Shown here piece by piece: positions 27,470 through 35,424 of a stretch of DNA of 64,000 nucleotides (positions are counted from its first letter, which is position 1; each line of letters begins with the position of its first letter). This DNA comes from Cystobacter ferrugineus (GTDB lineage Bacteria > Myxococcota > Myxococcia > Myxococcales > Myxococcaceae), in NCBI RefSeq assembly GCF_001887355.1, contig NZ_MPIN01000020.1, positions 48,297-112,296 on the forward strand. Reading direction: 5' to 3'. The position numbers were made by a program, and so were the translations under genes. Under the pieces are notes generated by a model. The model was not told the origin of the DNA. It made no database searches and was given only the letters and a program-made list of their open reading frames with translations.

Positions 27470-29344
27470 GTGTCCCTGGGTCTCCGCTCCTGGTGGCTGC
27501 GGTGTCTGGATGAATCCCTGACGGCGGAGCAGCGCCGGCTGCCCCCGGACGAGCTGGGCCGCCTCCGGGTGGTGGTGGGCTCGGTGGGCCTGTTGTTGCT
27601 GCTCGACCTGGCCTACCTGGCGATGCTGCCTTTCCATCCGCCGTCGCAGCGGGTGGTCCAGGCGCTGGTGTTGGGGGGCAACCTCCTGGTCTCCCTGGGG
27701 GTGCTGGTGCTGGTGCGCCGCATGCGCTCGCCCTTGCTGCCGTCCCTGCTGCTGTGTGGCTCGCTCGCCGTGTCGTTGCTGCTGGCCTCGCTCCTGGTGG
27801 AGCTTCCCGGCGGGGTGGTGCACGGGGTGTACATGTTGGTGCCCCTGCTGGCCGTCTACCTGCTGGGAGCGCGCAGGGGCTTCGTCTTCACCGCGCTGCT
27901 GGCCTTCAACGCGGCGTTCCTGCACGAGTTCGTCCATTCGGGCCTTGGCCAGACGCGCCCTCTCTTCGCCGAGCCGAGGCTCTCGTGGAGCAACTTCACG
28001 GCGGGCCTGTCGCTGATGCTGGGCTGGGCGCTGAGCTGGCTGTACAACACCGCGCGCGAAGAGGTCCACGCCGAGTTGCGGCGCACGCTCCAGACGCTGC
28101 GCGAGAGCGAGGGCAAGCTGAGCAGCCTCATCGAGAGCACGGACGACGTGGTGCTGTCGCTCGATGCACGCGGCCGCCTGGTGATGGCCAACCCCGGGGC
28201 CCAGCAGCTCTTCGCGCGGATGACCGATGGGGTGGTGCTCGTGCCGGGCAACCCGCTCCTGTCGCGCTGTCCCCCGGAGCTGCGCGAGTGGGTCGCGGCG
28301 CGCGGCCGCATGGCCCTCGGGGGCCAGCGCGTGCGGGCGGAGGTGGACGTGCTCGTGGAGGGGCGGCCGCGCACGGTGGATGTCCTCTTCAACCCGGTGC
28401 GCGAGGGAGAGCGGGTGGTGGGCCTCACGCTCTTCGGCAGGGATCTCACCGAGCGCAAGCGCGCCGAGCTCCAGCTCGGGGAGGTGCACCGCAGCCTGAT
28501 GGACGCGTCGCGCCAGGCGGGCATGGCGGAGATCGCCACCGGGGTGCTGCACAACGTGGGCAATACGCTCAACAGCGTGAACGTCTCGGCCAGCGTGGTG
28601 ATGGAGCGGCTGCGCGACTCGCGCGTGTCCGGGTTGGGGCGGGCCGTGGCGCTGCTGCGCGAGAACGAAGCCCGGCTCGGCACCTTCCTGAGCGAGGACA
28701 CGCGGGGACGGCAGCTTCCCGCCTACCTGGAGGCGCTCTCGCTCCAGCTCGCCCAGGAGCGCGAGATGATGCAGGAGGAGATGCGGCGGCTCGTCCAGAG
28801 CGTGGACCACATCAGGTCCGTGGTGAGCATGCAGCAGCGCCATGCGCGCTTCAGCGGGGCGATGGAGCAGGTGTCCATCCCCGCGCTCCTGGACGATGCC
28901 CTGCGCCTGCTCGCCGTGTCGTTCGATCGGCTGGGCATCGAGTTGCGGCGCGAGTACGCCGCGGAGGTGCCGACGGTGCTGGTGGACCGGCACAAGCTGC
29001 TGCAGATCCTCGTGAACCTGCTGAGCAACGCGCGCCATGCGCTGTTGGAGGAGGGGGTCGAGGATCGTCGGCTCACCCTGCGGGTGGAGTCGTGGGGCGA
29101 GCGGCTGCGCATCTCCGTGAGCGACAACGGGGTGGGCATCGCCCCGGAGGTGGTGCCCCGGCTCTTCAGCCAGGGCTTCACCACGAAGAAGGACGGGCAC
29201 GGCTTCGGCCTGCACGCGAGCGCCCTGGCGGCGCGGGAGATGGGCGGCCAGCTCTCGTGCGCGAGCGAGGGCCGCTATCGGGGCGCCACCTTCACCCTCG
29301 AGCTGCCCATGGGCAAGCTGACGCCCGCCGAATCAAGGGTTTGA
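27470..29344 (+). CDS. Membrane-bound PAS histidine kinase
   Basis: 624 residues from GTG. The N-terminus holds about six hydrophobic helices (~32-200; [19 protein letters not shown] is the first), an integral sensor module. A PAS-type domain follows (~225-345; [19 protein letters not shown]). The phospho-acceptor box is [20 protein letters not shown], the HN variant found in many myxobacterial kinases, and the ATPase domain has N-box [20 protein letters not shown] and [11 protein letters not shown]. It probably works with the upstream soluble receiver-kinase. No DNA-binding output regulator is adjacent. The 3' end overlaps the convergent aat gene by 12 bp. Confidence 0.9.
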   Translation: MSLGLRSWWLRCLDESLTAEQRRLPPDELGRLRVVVGSVGLLLLLDLAYLAMLPFHPPSQRVVQALVLGGNLLVSLGVLVLVRRMRSPLLPSLLLCGSLAVSLLLASLLVELPGGVVHGVYMLVPLLAVYLLGARRGFVFTALLAFNAAFLHEFVHSGLGQTRPLFAEPRLSWSNFTAGLSLMLGWALSWLYNTAREEVHAELRRTLQTLRESEGKLSSLIESTDDVVLSLDARGRLVMANPGAQQLFARMTDGVVLVPGNPLLSRCPPELREWVAARGRMALGGQRVRAEVDVLVEGRPRTVDVLFNPVREGERVVGLTLFGRDLTERKRAELQLGEVHRSLMDASRQAGMAEIATGVLHNVGNTLNSVNVSASVVMERLRDSRVSGLGRAVALLRENEARLGTFLSEDTRGRQLPAYLEALSLQLAQEREMMQEEMRRLVQSVDHIRSVVSMQQRHARFSGAMEQVSIPALLDDALRLLAVSFDRLGIELRREYAAEVPTVLVDRHKLLQILVNLLSNARHALLEEGVEDRRLTLRVESWGERLRISVSDNGVGIAPEVVPRLFSQGFTTKKDGHGFGLHASALAAREMGGQLSCASEGRYRGATFTLELPMGKLTPAESRV

Positions 29345-30046
29345 GCCGGCGGGGGCGTCCGTCCCGCTGCTCCACCGGCCCCGGCGCGTGGGCTCGCGTT
29401 GGGCGCGGGCGAGCGCCTCGAGGAAGTGCTTGCGCGGCCAGGGCTCGGCGCCAAAGCGCGCCAGGTGCTCCGTCTCCACCTGGCAGTCGATGAAGTGGAA
29501 GCCCCAGGACTGGAAGCGCTCCACGGCGGTGACGAAGGCCACCTTCGAGGCGTCCGGCGCGTGCGCGAACATGCTCTCGCCGAAGAAGGCCGCTCCCAGG
29601 GACACGCCGTAGAAGCCGCCCTGGAGCTCGCCCTCCGCCCACGCCTCCACCGAGTGCGCATAGCCCAGCTCGTGCAGGGTGACGTAGGCGCGCTGCATGT
29701 CGTCGGTGATCCACGTGCCGTCCTGGCCAGGACGTGGCACGCGGGCGCACGCGGCGATGACGTCGGCGAAGGCGGTGTCCCAGCGGATGTCGTAGAAGCC
29801 CGCCTTGAGCGTCTTGCGCAGCGAGCGGCCCACGTGCAGCTTCGCGGGCTCCAGCACGAAGCGGGGGTTGGGCGAGTGCCACAAGAGGGGCTGGCCCTCG
29901 TTGTACCAGGGGAAGATGCCCCGGGAGTAGGCGGCGAGCAGACGCTCGGGGCTCAGGTCTCCACCGACGGCGAGCAGACCGGTGCGATCCGCGCGCTCGG
30001 GCGGGGGGAAGAGATTCGGGTTGTCTCCGAGCAGATAGATGGGCAC
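29333..30046 (-). CDS. aat: Leucyl/phenylalanyl-tRNA-protein transferase
   Basis: 237 residues. Clear Aat signatures: the N-terminal FPPPERADRTGLLAVGGDLS, the YSRGIFPWYNEGQPLLWHSP motif, LGYAHSVEAW, GGFYGVSLGAAFFGESMF and HFIDCQVETEHLARFGAE. Aat transfers Leu or Phe to N-terminal Arg/Lys of proteins, marking them for ClpS/ClpAP degradation (N-end rule). The start GTG shares one base with the stop of the upstream lipoprotein gene (TAGTG), so translation is coupled. Length is as expected. Confidence 0.93.
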   Translation of the reverse strand: MPIYLLGDNPNLFPPPERADRTGLLAVGGDLSPERLLAAYSRGIFPWYNEGQPLLWHSPNPRFVLEPAKLHVGRSLRKTLKAGFYDIRWDTAFADVIAACARVPRPGQDGTWITDDMQRAYVTLHELGYAHSVEAWAEGELQGGFYGVSLGAAFFGESMFAHAPDASKVAFVTAVERFQSWGFHFIDCQVETEHLARFGAEPWPRKHFLEALARAQREPTRRGRWSSGTDAPAGSNP

Positions 30047-30885
30047 TACCGCGACACGTTGAGCTTCACGTCTCCGGACAGCGAGTAGGGCACGCGCACC
30101 AGCGGGCCGGTGAGCTCACCCGCGACCTCGTACGGCAGCGTCCCCGTGGCGATGAGCCCCCGGACCTCCGGACCCCATGTCTCCCGCGTCACCGCCACCT
30201 CCACGGGATACACCCCGGTGGCCGCCGCGTCCACGACGTCCTGCTTGCCCAGCGTGCCCTCTCCGAGCCGCCGGCCCTGGATGCCGAGCACCCAGGTGAG
30301 CCCGTTCAGCCGCACCGGGAAGGGATTGGGGTTCTCCACGCCCAGGCGCATCACCAGGTCCACCTGCTCGTCCGAGTAGCGCGCGCCCTCCATGGCCAGC
30401 ACCTTGACGCGCGGCAGCCGGGGCACGCGCACCTGCCGGGACGCGGCGAAGGGCAGGGTTCGCTCCGAGTCGCCCGAGCGCACCGTCAGGGTGCCGCGCA
30501 CGGCCACGAGCAGCGAGCCCCCCTTGTCGCTCAGCGCCTCGAGGTCCTCCGGGCTCTTCACGGACGGGGTGCTCGCCTGGAAGGAGAAGGCCGTGGGGGC
30601 GCCGGGCACGAGGGGGACCCCCAGCGGCGCCGTGCCCTTCTCCAGCACCTGCCCGTTGGAGACCAGCTCGTAGTCGGCCTTCTCCAGGGTGGCCGTCTGG
30701 GGACTGGTGAGCTCGCCGGAGTAGCGCAATTCCATGCTCGCCAGGTCCTGGGTGATGACGCGCGTCTCCTCCTGGGCGAGTGAGACGGGACCCAGGGGGG
30801 GAGCGGCGGGCGGAGTGGTGGCACACCCGGAGAGCCAGGCGGCGAACGTCAGAAGGTGGACGGTGGCACGCGGGGCGAAACGCAT
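30046..30885 (-). CDS. LEA2-like (water-stress/hypersensitive-response fold) lipoprotein
   Basis: 279 residues. Signal peptide ATVHLLTFAAWLSGC with lipobox LSGC. The mature protein looks like two beta-sandwich repeats of the LEA type 2 family: DLASMELRYSGELTSP…ADYELVSNGQVLEKG near the front, and VDLVMRLGVENPNPFPVRLNG further on, the latter carrying the ENPNPFPV core that marks this family. LEA2 lipoproteins are thought to protect or bind envelope components under desiccation; function here is unproven. It is translationally coupled to aat downstream and transcribed divergently from the possible metallopeptidase, leaving about 66 bp for two promoters. Confidence 0.75.
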   Translation of the reverse strand: MRFAPRATVHLLTFAAWLSGCATTPPAAPPLGPVSLAQEETRVITQDLASMELRYSGELTSPQTATLEKADYELVSNGQVLEKGTAPLGVPLVPGAPTAFSFQASTPSVKSPEDLEALSDKGGSLLVAVRGTLTVRSGDSERTLPFAASRQVRVPRLPRVKVLAMEGARYSDEQVDLVMRLGVENPNPFPVRLNGLTWVLGIQGRRLGEGTLGKQDVVDAAATGVYPVEVAVTRETWGPEVRGLIATGTLPYEVAGELTGPLVRVPYSLSGDVKLNVSR

Positions 30886-30951
30886 GGAGGGCAAGGTGGA
30901 GCGGGGGGCGTCTGTCCTCAAGGCATTTTGCGGTACACTGTTGACTACACC

Positions 30952-31608
30952 GTGGCCTACCTCCGCCAAAATCTCAACAAGGTCGTCCGCGCGCTCATCC
31001 GCGATATCGCCGCGAAGATGCCGGAGTTTTCCCACGTGAAGGCCAGCCGCATCCTCGTGGTGGCCGGCGAGGCCCGGCGCGCCTCCCGGGGCACGGTCAA
31101 GCCGCTGTGCTTCCGGGGCGGCCGGTGCACGGATCCCAGTGGCCGCCGCAAGCCCATCATCCGCATCCACGGCCGGCGGATGCTCTACTGCATCACCCTG
31201 CGTCCGCGCTTCTTCCGCGCGTCCACGCCCCGGGGCCGCGTCCAGACGGTGATGCACGAGCTCTTCCACATGTCGCGCCGGTTCGACGGCACGCTGCACG
31301 CGAGGCGGCGGCACTCGGTGCTGGGCGAGGACTTCTACCGTCAGCTCAAGCCCCTGGTGCGCCGCTACCTCAAGCAGTGCCCCGCGGAGCTGCTCGAGGC
31401 GCTCGCGCGGTCGGAGGAGGTTCGGGTGTTGCAGTGGTTGGAGCGCCCCGGGCCCGCCTATGTCCCCAGTACGTTCCGCGGGCGTACGGTGTACACCGAG
31501 GAGCAGCTCTATTACGGCGTCGTCCGCATGGTGACGCACAAGCGACCCCAGCTGAAGCTCGCCAAGTCTCGGCGCAAGGAGCGCGTGGAGAAGGAGCGGG
31601 TGCATTGA
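30952..31608 (+). CDS. Putative metallopeptidase-like protein (HELFH motif)
   Basis: 218 residues from the GTG at 30952; a TTG at 30928 with AAGG just upstream is an alternative start. A central HELFHMSRRFDG has the HExxH zinc-metallopeptidase pattern preceded by VQTVM, as in an active-site helix. The rest is strongly basic (KLAKSRRKERVEKERVH at the end). No signal peptide, so probably cytoplasmic. A two-Cys pair (LCFRGGRC) lies before the HExxH. I do not recognise a named family; protease activity is an inference from the motif. It diverges from the LEA2 lipoprotein gene. Confidence 0.6.
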   Translation: MAYLRQNLNKVVRALIRDIAAKMPEFSHVKASRILVVAGEARRASRGTVKPLCFRGGRCTDPSGRRKPIIRIHGRRMLYCITLRPRFFRASTPRGRVQTVMHELFHMSRRFDGTLHARRRHSVLGEDFYRQLKPLVRRYLKQCPAELLEALARSEEVRVLQWLERPGPAYVPSTFRGRTVYTEEQLYYGVVRMVTHKRPQLKLAKSRRKERVEKERVH

Positions 31609-31668
31609 GCCGCCCGGCGCGCCACCGGGTGAGGCGTTGGTGGGGACGTCCGGCGCCGCTCGCGCGCG

Positions 31669-32013
31669 TCAGTTGAGGTAGCGCGGCCGCGGAGGCGCGA
31701 GGGGCTCGGCGGGCTGGTCCTTCATCAACTCCAGGCCCTGGCGGGTGAGCAGGAAGCGCACCGTGCCGGAGCCGCGCTCCGTTTCGATCTCCGCCTCGAA
31801 AGCGGGGCCCACGATGGTGCCCATCTGCACGTCCTTGCGCAGGTTGCGCACCCGTCCGGTGAGCAGATCGCCCGCCACCGGCTGCTCCGAGTCACCGCGC
31901 CGGTAGAGGTCATACGCCGCCTGGTGCAGGGTCATGGCCAGCGCGGGCGTCAACGGCTGCGAGCTGAACAAGACCGAGATGAGGACCCAATAGGGGGGGG
32001 ACTGTTCGGCCAT
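31669..32013 (-). CDS. Hypothetical 114-residue protein
   Basis: 114 residues, high third-position GC. No signal peptide; the first 30 residues are mildly hydrophobic (YWVLISVLFSSQPL). The rest is mixed alpha/beta with no motif I recognise. It is convergent with the preceding metallopeptidase-like gene and ends 60 bp from it. Function unknown. Confidence 0.55.
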   Translation of the reverse strand: MAEQSPPYWVLISVLFSSQPLTPALAMTLHQAAYDLYRRGDSEQPVAGDLLTGRVRNLRKDVQMGTIVGPAFEAEIETERGSGTVRFLLTRQGLELMKDQPAEPLAPPRPRYLN

Positions 32014-32170
32014 TGTCCGATCCTAACGCCTCTGGCGTGCGTCCCCCACCCCTTTCCACCGGAGGGCGGGCCCGGACTGCCCCGGTGCGTCATGACCCCC
32101 CGTCTCTCCCTTGCCAGGCGGAAAGGCAGTAGAGCGCGTGTCGCCTTACCCCTCTCTCATGGAGAACCCG

Positions 32171-33433
32171 ATGCTCAAGAAGAAAGTGCTTGGCGGAGCC
32201 GTGTCACTGTCGTGGGCCTTGGCGTTGCTGGGCGCGCCGGCCGTGTTCGCGGGGCCCATGGATGGCAACAGCGGCGATGTGATGCTGCAGGGCTTCCACT
32301 GGACCTCGTACCAGACGTCCCCCTGGTGGGGCATCGTCCAGGGCAAGGCGGCGGACATCGGCGCCAGCGGCTTCTCCATGGTGTGGCTGCCGCCCTCCAG
32401 CGACGCGGCCTCCGCCGAGGGCTACCTGCCGCGCCAGCTCAGCGTGCTCAACAGCCGCTATGGCACCGAGGCGCAGCTCAAGGCGGCCATCGGCGCGCTG
32501 CACACCTACAACGTGAAGGCCATCGCGGACATCGTCATCAACCACCGCGTGGGCACCACCAACTGGGCGGACTTCACCAACCCCACCTGGGGCTCGTGGG
32601 CGGTGACGCGCGGGGACGAGTGGACGAGCGCCACGGGCAACGCGGACACCGGGGATGGCTACGGGGCGGCGCGCGACCTGGACCACACCAACGCCACGGT
32701 GCAGGGCGACCTGAAGAGCTGGATGAACTGGCTCAAGTCCAGCATCGGCTACGACGGATGGCGCTATGACTACGTGAAGGGCTACAACGGCTCGTACGTG
32801 GGCAACTACAACACCGCCACGGTGCCCTACTTCTCCGTGGGCGAGCTGTGGACGGACCTCAACCTCGGCAACCCCGATGCCCACCGGCAGCAGCTCATGA
32901 ACTGGCTGGACGCCACGGGCGGCAAGTCGACGGTGTTCGACTTCACCACCAAGGGCATCCTCCAGCAGGCCGTGCAGTACAACGAGTTCTGGCGGCTGCG
33001 TGACAGCGCGGGCAAGCCCTCGGGGGCCATCGGGTGGTGGCCGGCCAAGTCGGTGACCTTCATCGACAACCACGACACGGGGCCGAGCACCTCGGGCACG
33101 AGCCAGAACCACTGGCCCTTCCCCAGCGACAAGGTCATGCAGGGCTACGCCTACATCCTCACGCACCCGGGTGTCCCGTGCGTCTACTGGGTGCACTTCT
33201 ACGACTGGGGCCACAAGGAGGCCATCAAGACGCTGATGTCCATCCGCAAGGCCAAGGGCATCCACTCCACGTCGGCGGTGAGCATCCAGGTGGCGGACTC
33301 GAGCCGGTATGCCGCCATCATCACCGGCACGAAGGGCAGCGTGGCGATGAAGATCGGCCCGGGTGACTGGTCGCCGGGCGCGGGCTGGACGCTGGGGACC
33401 TCGGGCACCAACTACGCCGTCTGGACGAAGTAG
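32171..33433 (+). CDS. Secreted alpha-amylase, GH13
   Basis: 420 residues. Start chosen at 32171, with GGAG 6 nt upstream, which gives a clean signal peptide (KKKVLGG then VSLSWALALLGAPAVFA). GH13 regions: ADIVINHR, GWRYDYVKGY with nucleophile Asp200, VGELW with acid/base Glu225, and FIDNHDTG with Asp302. The sequence style (MLQGFHWTSY; PPSSDAASAEGYLP) resembles plant-type and maltotetraose-forming bacterial amylases. It hydrolyses internal alpha-1,4 links of starch outside the cell. No starch-binding domain is attached. It is a single gene with no sugar-transport neighbour. Confidence 0.92.
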   Translation: MLKKKVLGGAVSLSWALALLGAPAVFAGPMDGNSGDVMLQGFHWTSYQTSPWWGIVQGKAADIGASGFSMVWLPPSSDAASAEGYLPRQLSVLNSRYGTEAQLKAAIGALHTYNVKAIADIVINHRVGTTNWADFTNPTWGSWAVTRGDEWTSATGNADTGDGYGAARDLDHTNATVQGDLKSWMNWLKSSIGYDGWRYDYVKGYNGSYVGNYNTATVPYFSVGELWTDLNLGNPDAHRQQLMNWLDATGGKSTVFDFTTKGILQQAVQYNEFWRLRDSAGKPSGAIGWWPAKSVTFIDNHDTGPSTSGTSQNHWPFPSDKVMQGYAYILTHPGVPCVYWVHFYDWGHKEAIKTLMSIRKAKGIHSTSAVSIQVADSSRYAAIITGTKGSVAMKIGPGDWSPGAGWTLGTSGTNYAVWTK

Positions 33434-33454
33434 CGTGCTAGCGTCGCGGGGGCG

Positions 33455-34096
33455 ATGATTCCGTTCACCCGCAACTACACCGATCGCTCCAACAACTACG
33501 GCTTCCAGTTCGAGTTCAAGTGCGACAAGTGTCACAACGGGCACTTGTCGCCCTTCATCGCCAACAAGGTGGGCATGGCGGCCGGGTTGCTCCAGGCGGC
33601 GGGCTCGTTCTTCGGGGGGACGCTGTCCCGGGCGGCCTACGCGGGAGAGCACGTGAAGGACGCCTTGCGCGGCAGTGCCTGGGACGAGGCCTACGCCGAG
33701 GCGGTGGAGGAGGCCCGCAAGCACTTCAAGCACTGTACCCGCTGCGGCCAGTGGGTCTGCCCCCAGGCGTGCTGGAACGAGGCCCGGGGCCTGTGCGAGT
33801 CCTGCGCCCCGAACCTCCACGAAGAGGCCGCGCACATCCAGGCCCAGGTGTCCGTGGAGCAGGCGTGGACGAAGGCGCGCGGGGTGGATCAGGTGGAGTC
33901 CCTGGACATGAAGGCCCCGCGCTCGGTGGCCCCGTCCGCCTGTCCGCACTGCGCCGCGCGCATCGCGGGGGGCAAGTTCTGCTCCGAATGTGGCAAGCCG
34001 CTCGCGGTGGCCCGCGCCTTCTGCACCCAGTGCGGCACGGAGCTGGCGCCCCAGGCGCGCTTCTGCTCCGAGTGCGGCACGGCCCGCGGCGGGTGA
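33455..34096 (+). CDS. Zinc-ribbon protein with several CxxC pairs
   Basis: 213 residues. CxxC pairs occur near residues 23-26 (CDKC), 91-94 (CTRC), then CPQAC and CESC, and three C-terminal double-zinc-ribbon halves (CPHC…CSEC, CTQC…CSEC). The spacing of the last three is that of zinc-ribbon/DZR modules common in bacterial proteins of unknown function. No membrane segment. Start ATG at 33455, 21 bp after the amylase stop. Probably a zinc-binding scaffold; no enzymatic motif is seen. Confidence 0.7.
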   Translation: MIPFTRNYTDRSNNYGFQFEFKCDKCHNGHLSPFIANKVGMAAGLLQAAGSFFGGTLSRAAYAGEHVKDALRGSAWDEAYAEAVEEARKHFKHCTRCGQWVCPQACWNEARGLCESCAPNLHEEAAHIQAQVSVEQAWTKARGVDQVESLDMKAPRSVAPSACPHCAARIAGGKFCSECGKPLAVARAFCTQCGTELAPQARFCSECGTARGG

Positions 34097-34099
34097 GCG

Positions 34100-35350
34100 T
34101 TATTTCCGCTTGGAGCGCGCCGCCGGGCGCGAAGCGGCGCGGGGCTTCTTCTCGGGCGAAGGCGGGGGCGGCTTGCGGCTGGGGGCCTTCAGGGGCTTGC
34201 CCTTGCGATCGAAGAACGCGTCGAGCAGCTCGCTGCCCGTGAGGAACGAGGGCGTCGAGGGCGCCGGGGACACGTAGACGTTGCCCTCGTCGTCCTGGCG
34301 CAGCACGAACACCTCTTCCTGCTCCAGTCCCGGCAGCAGCATCGCCGAGTGCGTGGTGGCGACGAACTGGAGCTTGGGGAACACCTGCTTGAGCGTGGTG
34401 ATGAGCGTCGTCTGCCAGTGCGGATGCAGGTGGAGATCCAGCTCGTCCACGAGCACCAGCCCCTCCATGCGCTCGGGCGGTACCGGCTTGCCCGCCTCCA
34501 GCAGGATGTGGCCGATGAGATCCGCCAGCCACGCGATCGCTCCCTGGTAGCCACGCGACAGCCATGTGGCGGGCAGCTTCACGCGCTGGCCGCCCAGGTT
34601 GAACTCGAAGCGGTGCGCCTCGAGCAGATCCTGCCGGGTGCGCACGATGCCGTGACTCTGCAGCTCCAGGTCCACCACTCCTGGCAACAAGTTGCCCTGC
34701 AACAGCACCTGCTTGAGCAGTTTGACATAGGCCTTGGCCTGCGCCGGCTCGAAGACGTCGGCGAAGCCCGTGGCGATGAGTCCTCCCTGATCGAAGAGGT
34801 TCGCCATGCGCTGGCGCAGGGGATCCGACAGGCCGTCGGCGTGGAAGGAGTGGGGGCGGGGCAGGGTGCGCACCGTGCCGTAGCCCGCGACGAACCAGCC
34901 GGGGAGCTGCGTGCGGCGTGCCTCTCGGATGGGATCGAACACCTGCGTGTGCTCGACACCCACGTAGCGCGAGCTGCCCACCAGCTCGCGCCAGGTGCTC
35001 TTGGCCGCGATGGAGCTGCGCACGTACGGCGGCAGCGAGTGCTTCTTCTCCAGTCCCGGGTACTGGCGCGCCTTGTGCCCTTCCTGCCCGAAGGTGAACT
35101 CGGCGCCGATCAGCATCAGTTCGGTGGGCGGCTGCCGTCGATCCGGCAGGCTCGTGACGTCCGCGAGCTCACTGCCCAGCGAGCATCCACTCGCCGCGAG
35201 CCCGATGGCCTGGAGGATGGCCGTCTTGCACACGCCATTCTCCCCCACGAAGACGGTCCACGGCCTCACTTCCCCATCGGGACGGGTGAAGGAGATGGCC
35301 ACATCTCGCAGGAGCTTCAGATTCTGGAGCGTGAGGCTGCGCAGGTACAT
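34100..35350 (-). CDS. AAA-type ATPase of the RecF/SMC-like family with altered Walker A
   Basis: 416 residues. N-terminus YLRSLTLQNLKLLRDVAISF is typical of RecF/OLD-type ATPases. The Walker A reads GENGVCKT where the family has GENGVGKT: a Cys (codon TGC) replaces the last Gly. Walker B is GLVLVDELDLHLHPHWQ and the C-terminal switch is FVATTHSAMLLP. A basic tail rich in Lys/Pro/Arg closes the protein. Such stand-alone ATPases are found in genome maintenance and in phage-defence pairs, but no nuclease partner is adjacent. The Gly-to-Cys change could weaken nucleotide binding. ATG at 35350 is used; an in-frame GTG lies 6 nt upstream. Confidence 0.8.
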   Translation of the reverse strand: MYLRSLTLQNLKLLRDVAISFTRPDGEVRPWTVFVGENGVCKTAILQAIGLAASGCSLGSELADVTSLPDRRQPPTELMLIGAEFTFGQEGHKARQYPGLEKKHSLPPYVRSSIAAKSTWRELVGSSRYVGVEHTQVFDPIREARRTQLPGWFVAGYGTVRTLPRPHSFHADGLSDPLRQRMANLFDQGGLIATGFADVFEPAQAKAYVKLLKQVLLQGNLLPGVVDLELQSHGIVRTRQDLLEAHRFEFNLGGQRVKLPATWLSRGYQGAIAWLADLIGHILLEAGKPVPPERMEGLVLVDELDLHLHPHWQTTLITTLKQVFPKLQFVATTHSAMLLPGLEQEEVFVLRQDDEGNVYVSPAPSTPSFLTGSELLDAFFDRKGKPLKAPSRKPPPPSPEKKPRAASRPAARSKRK

Positions 35351-35424
35351 GCTCACCCACCATATCCTCAGTTGACCGACTTGTGGGGAATTCAGAGAGA
35401 TTTGCAGGAGGCCGCTGGGAGGGT

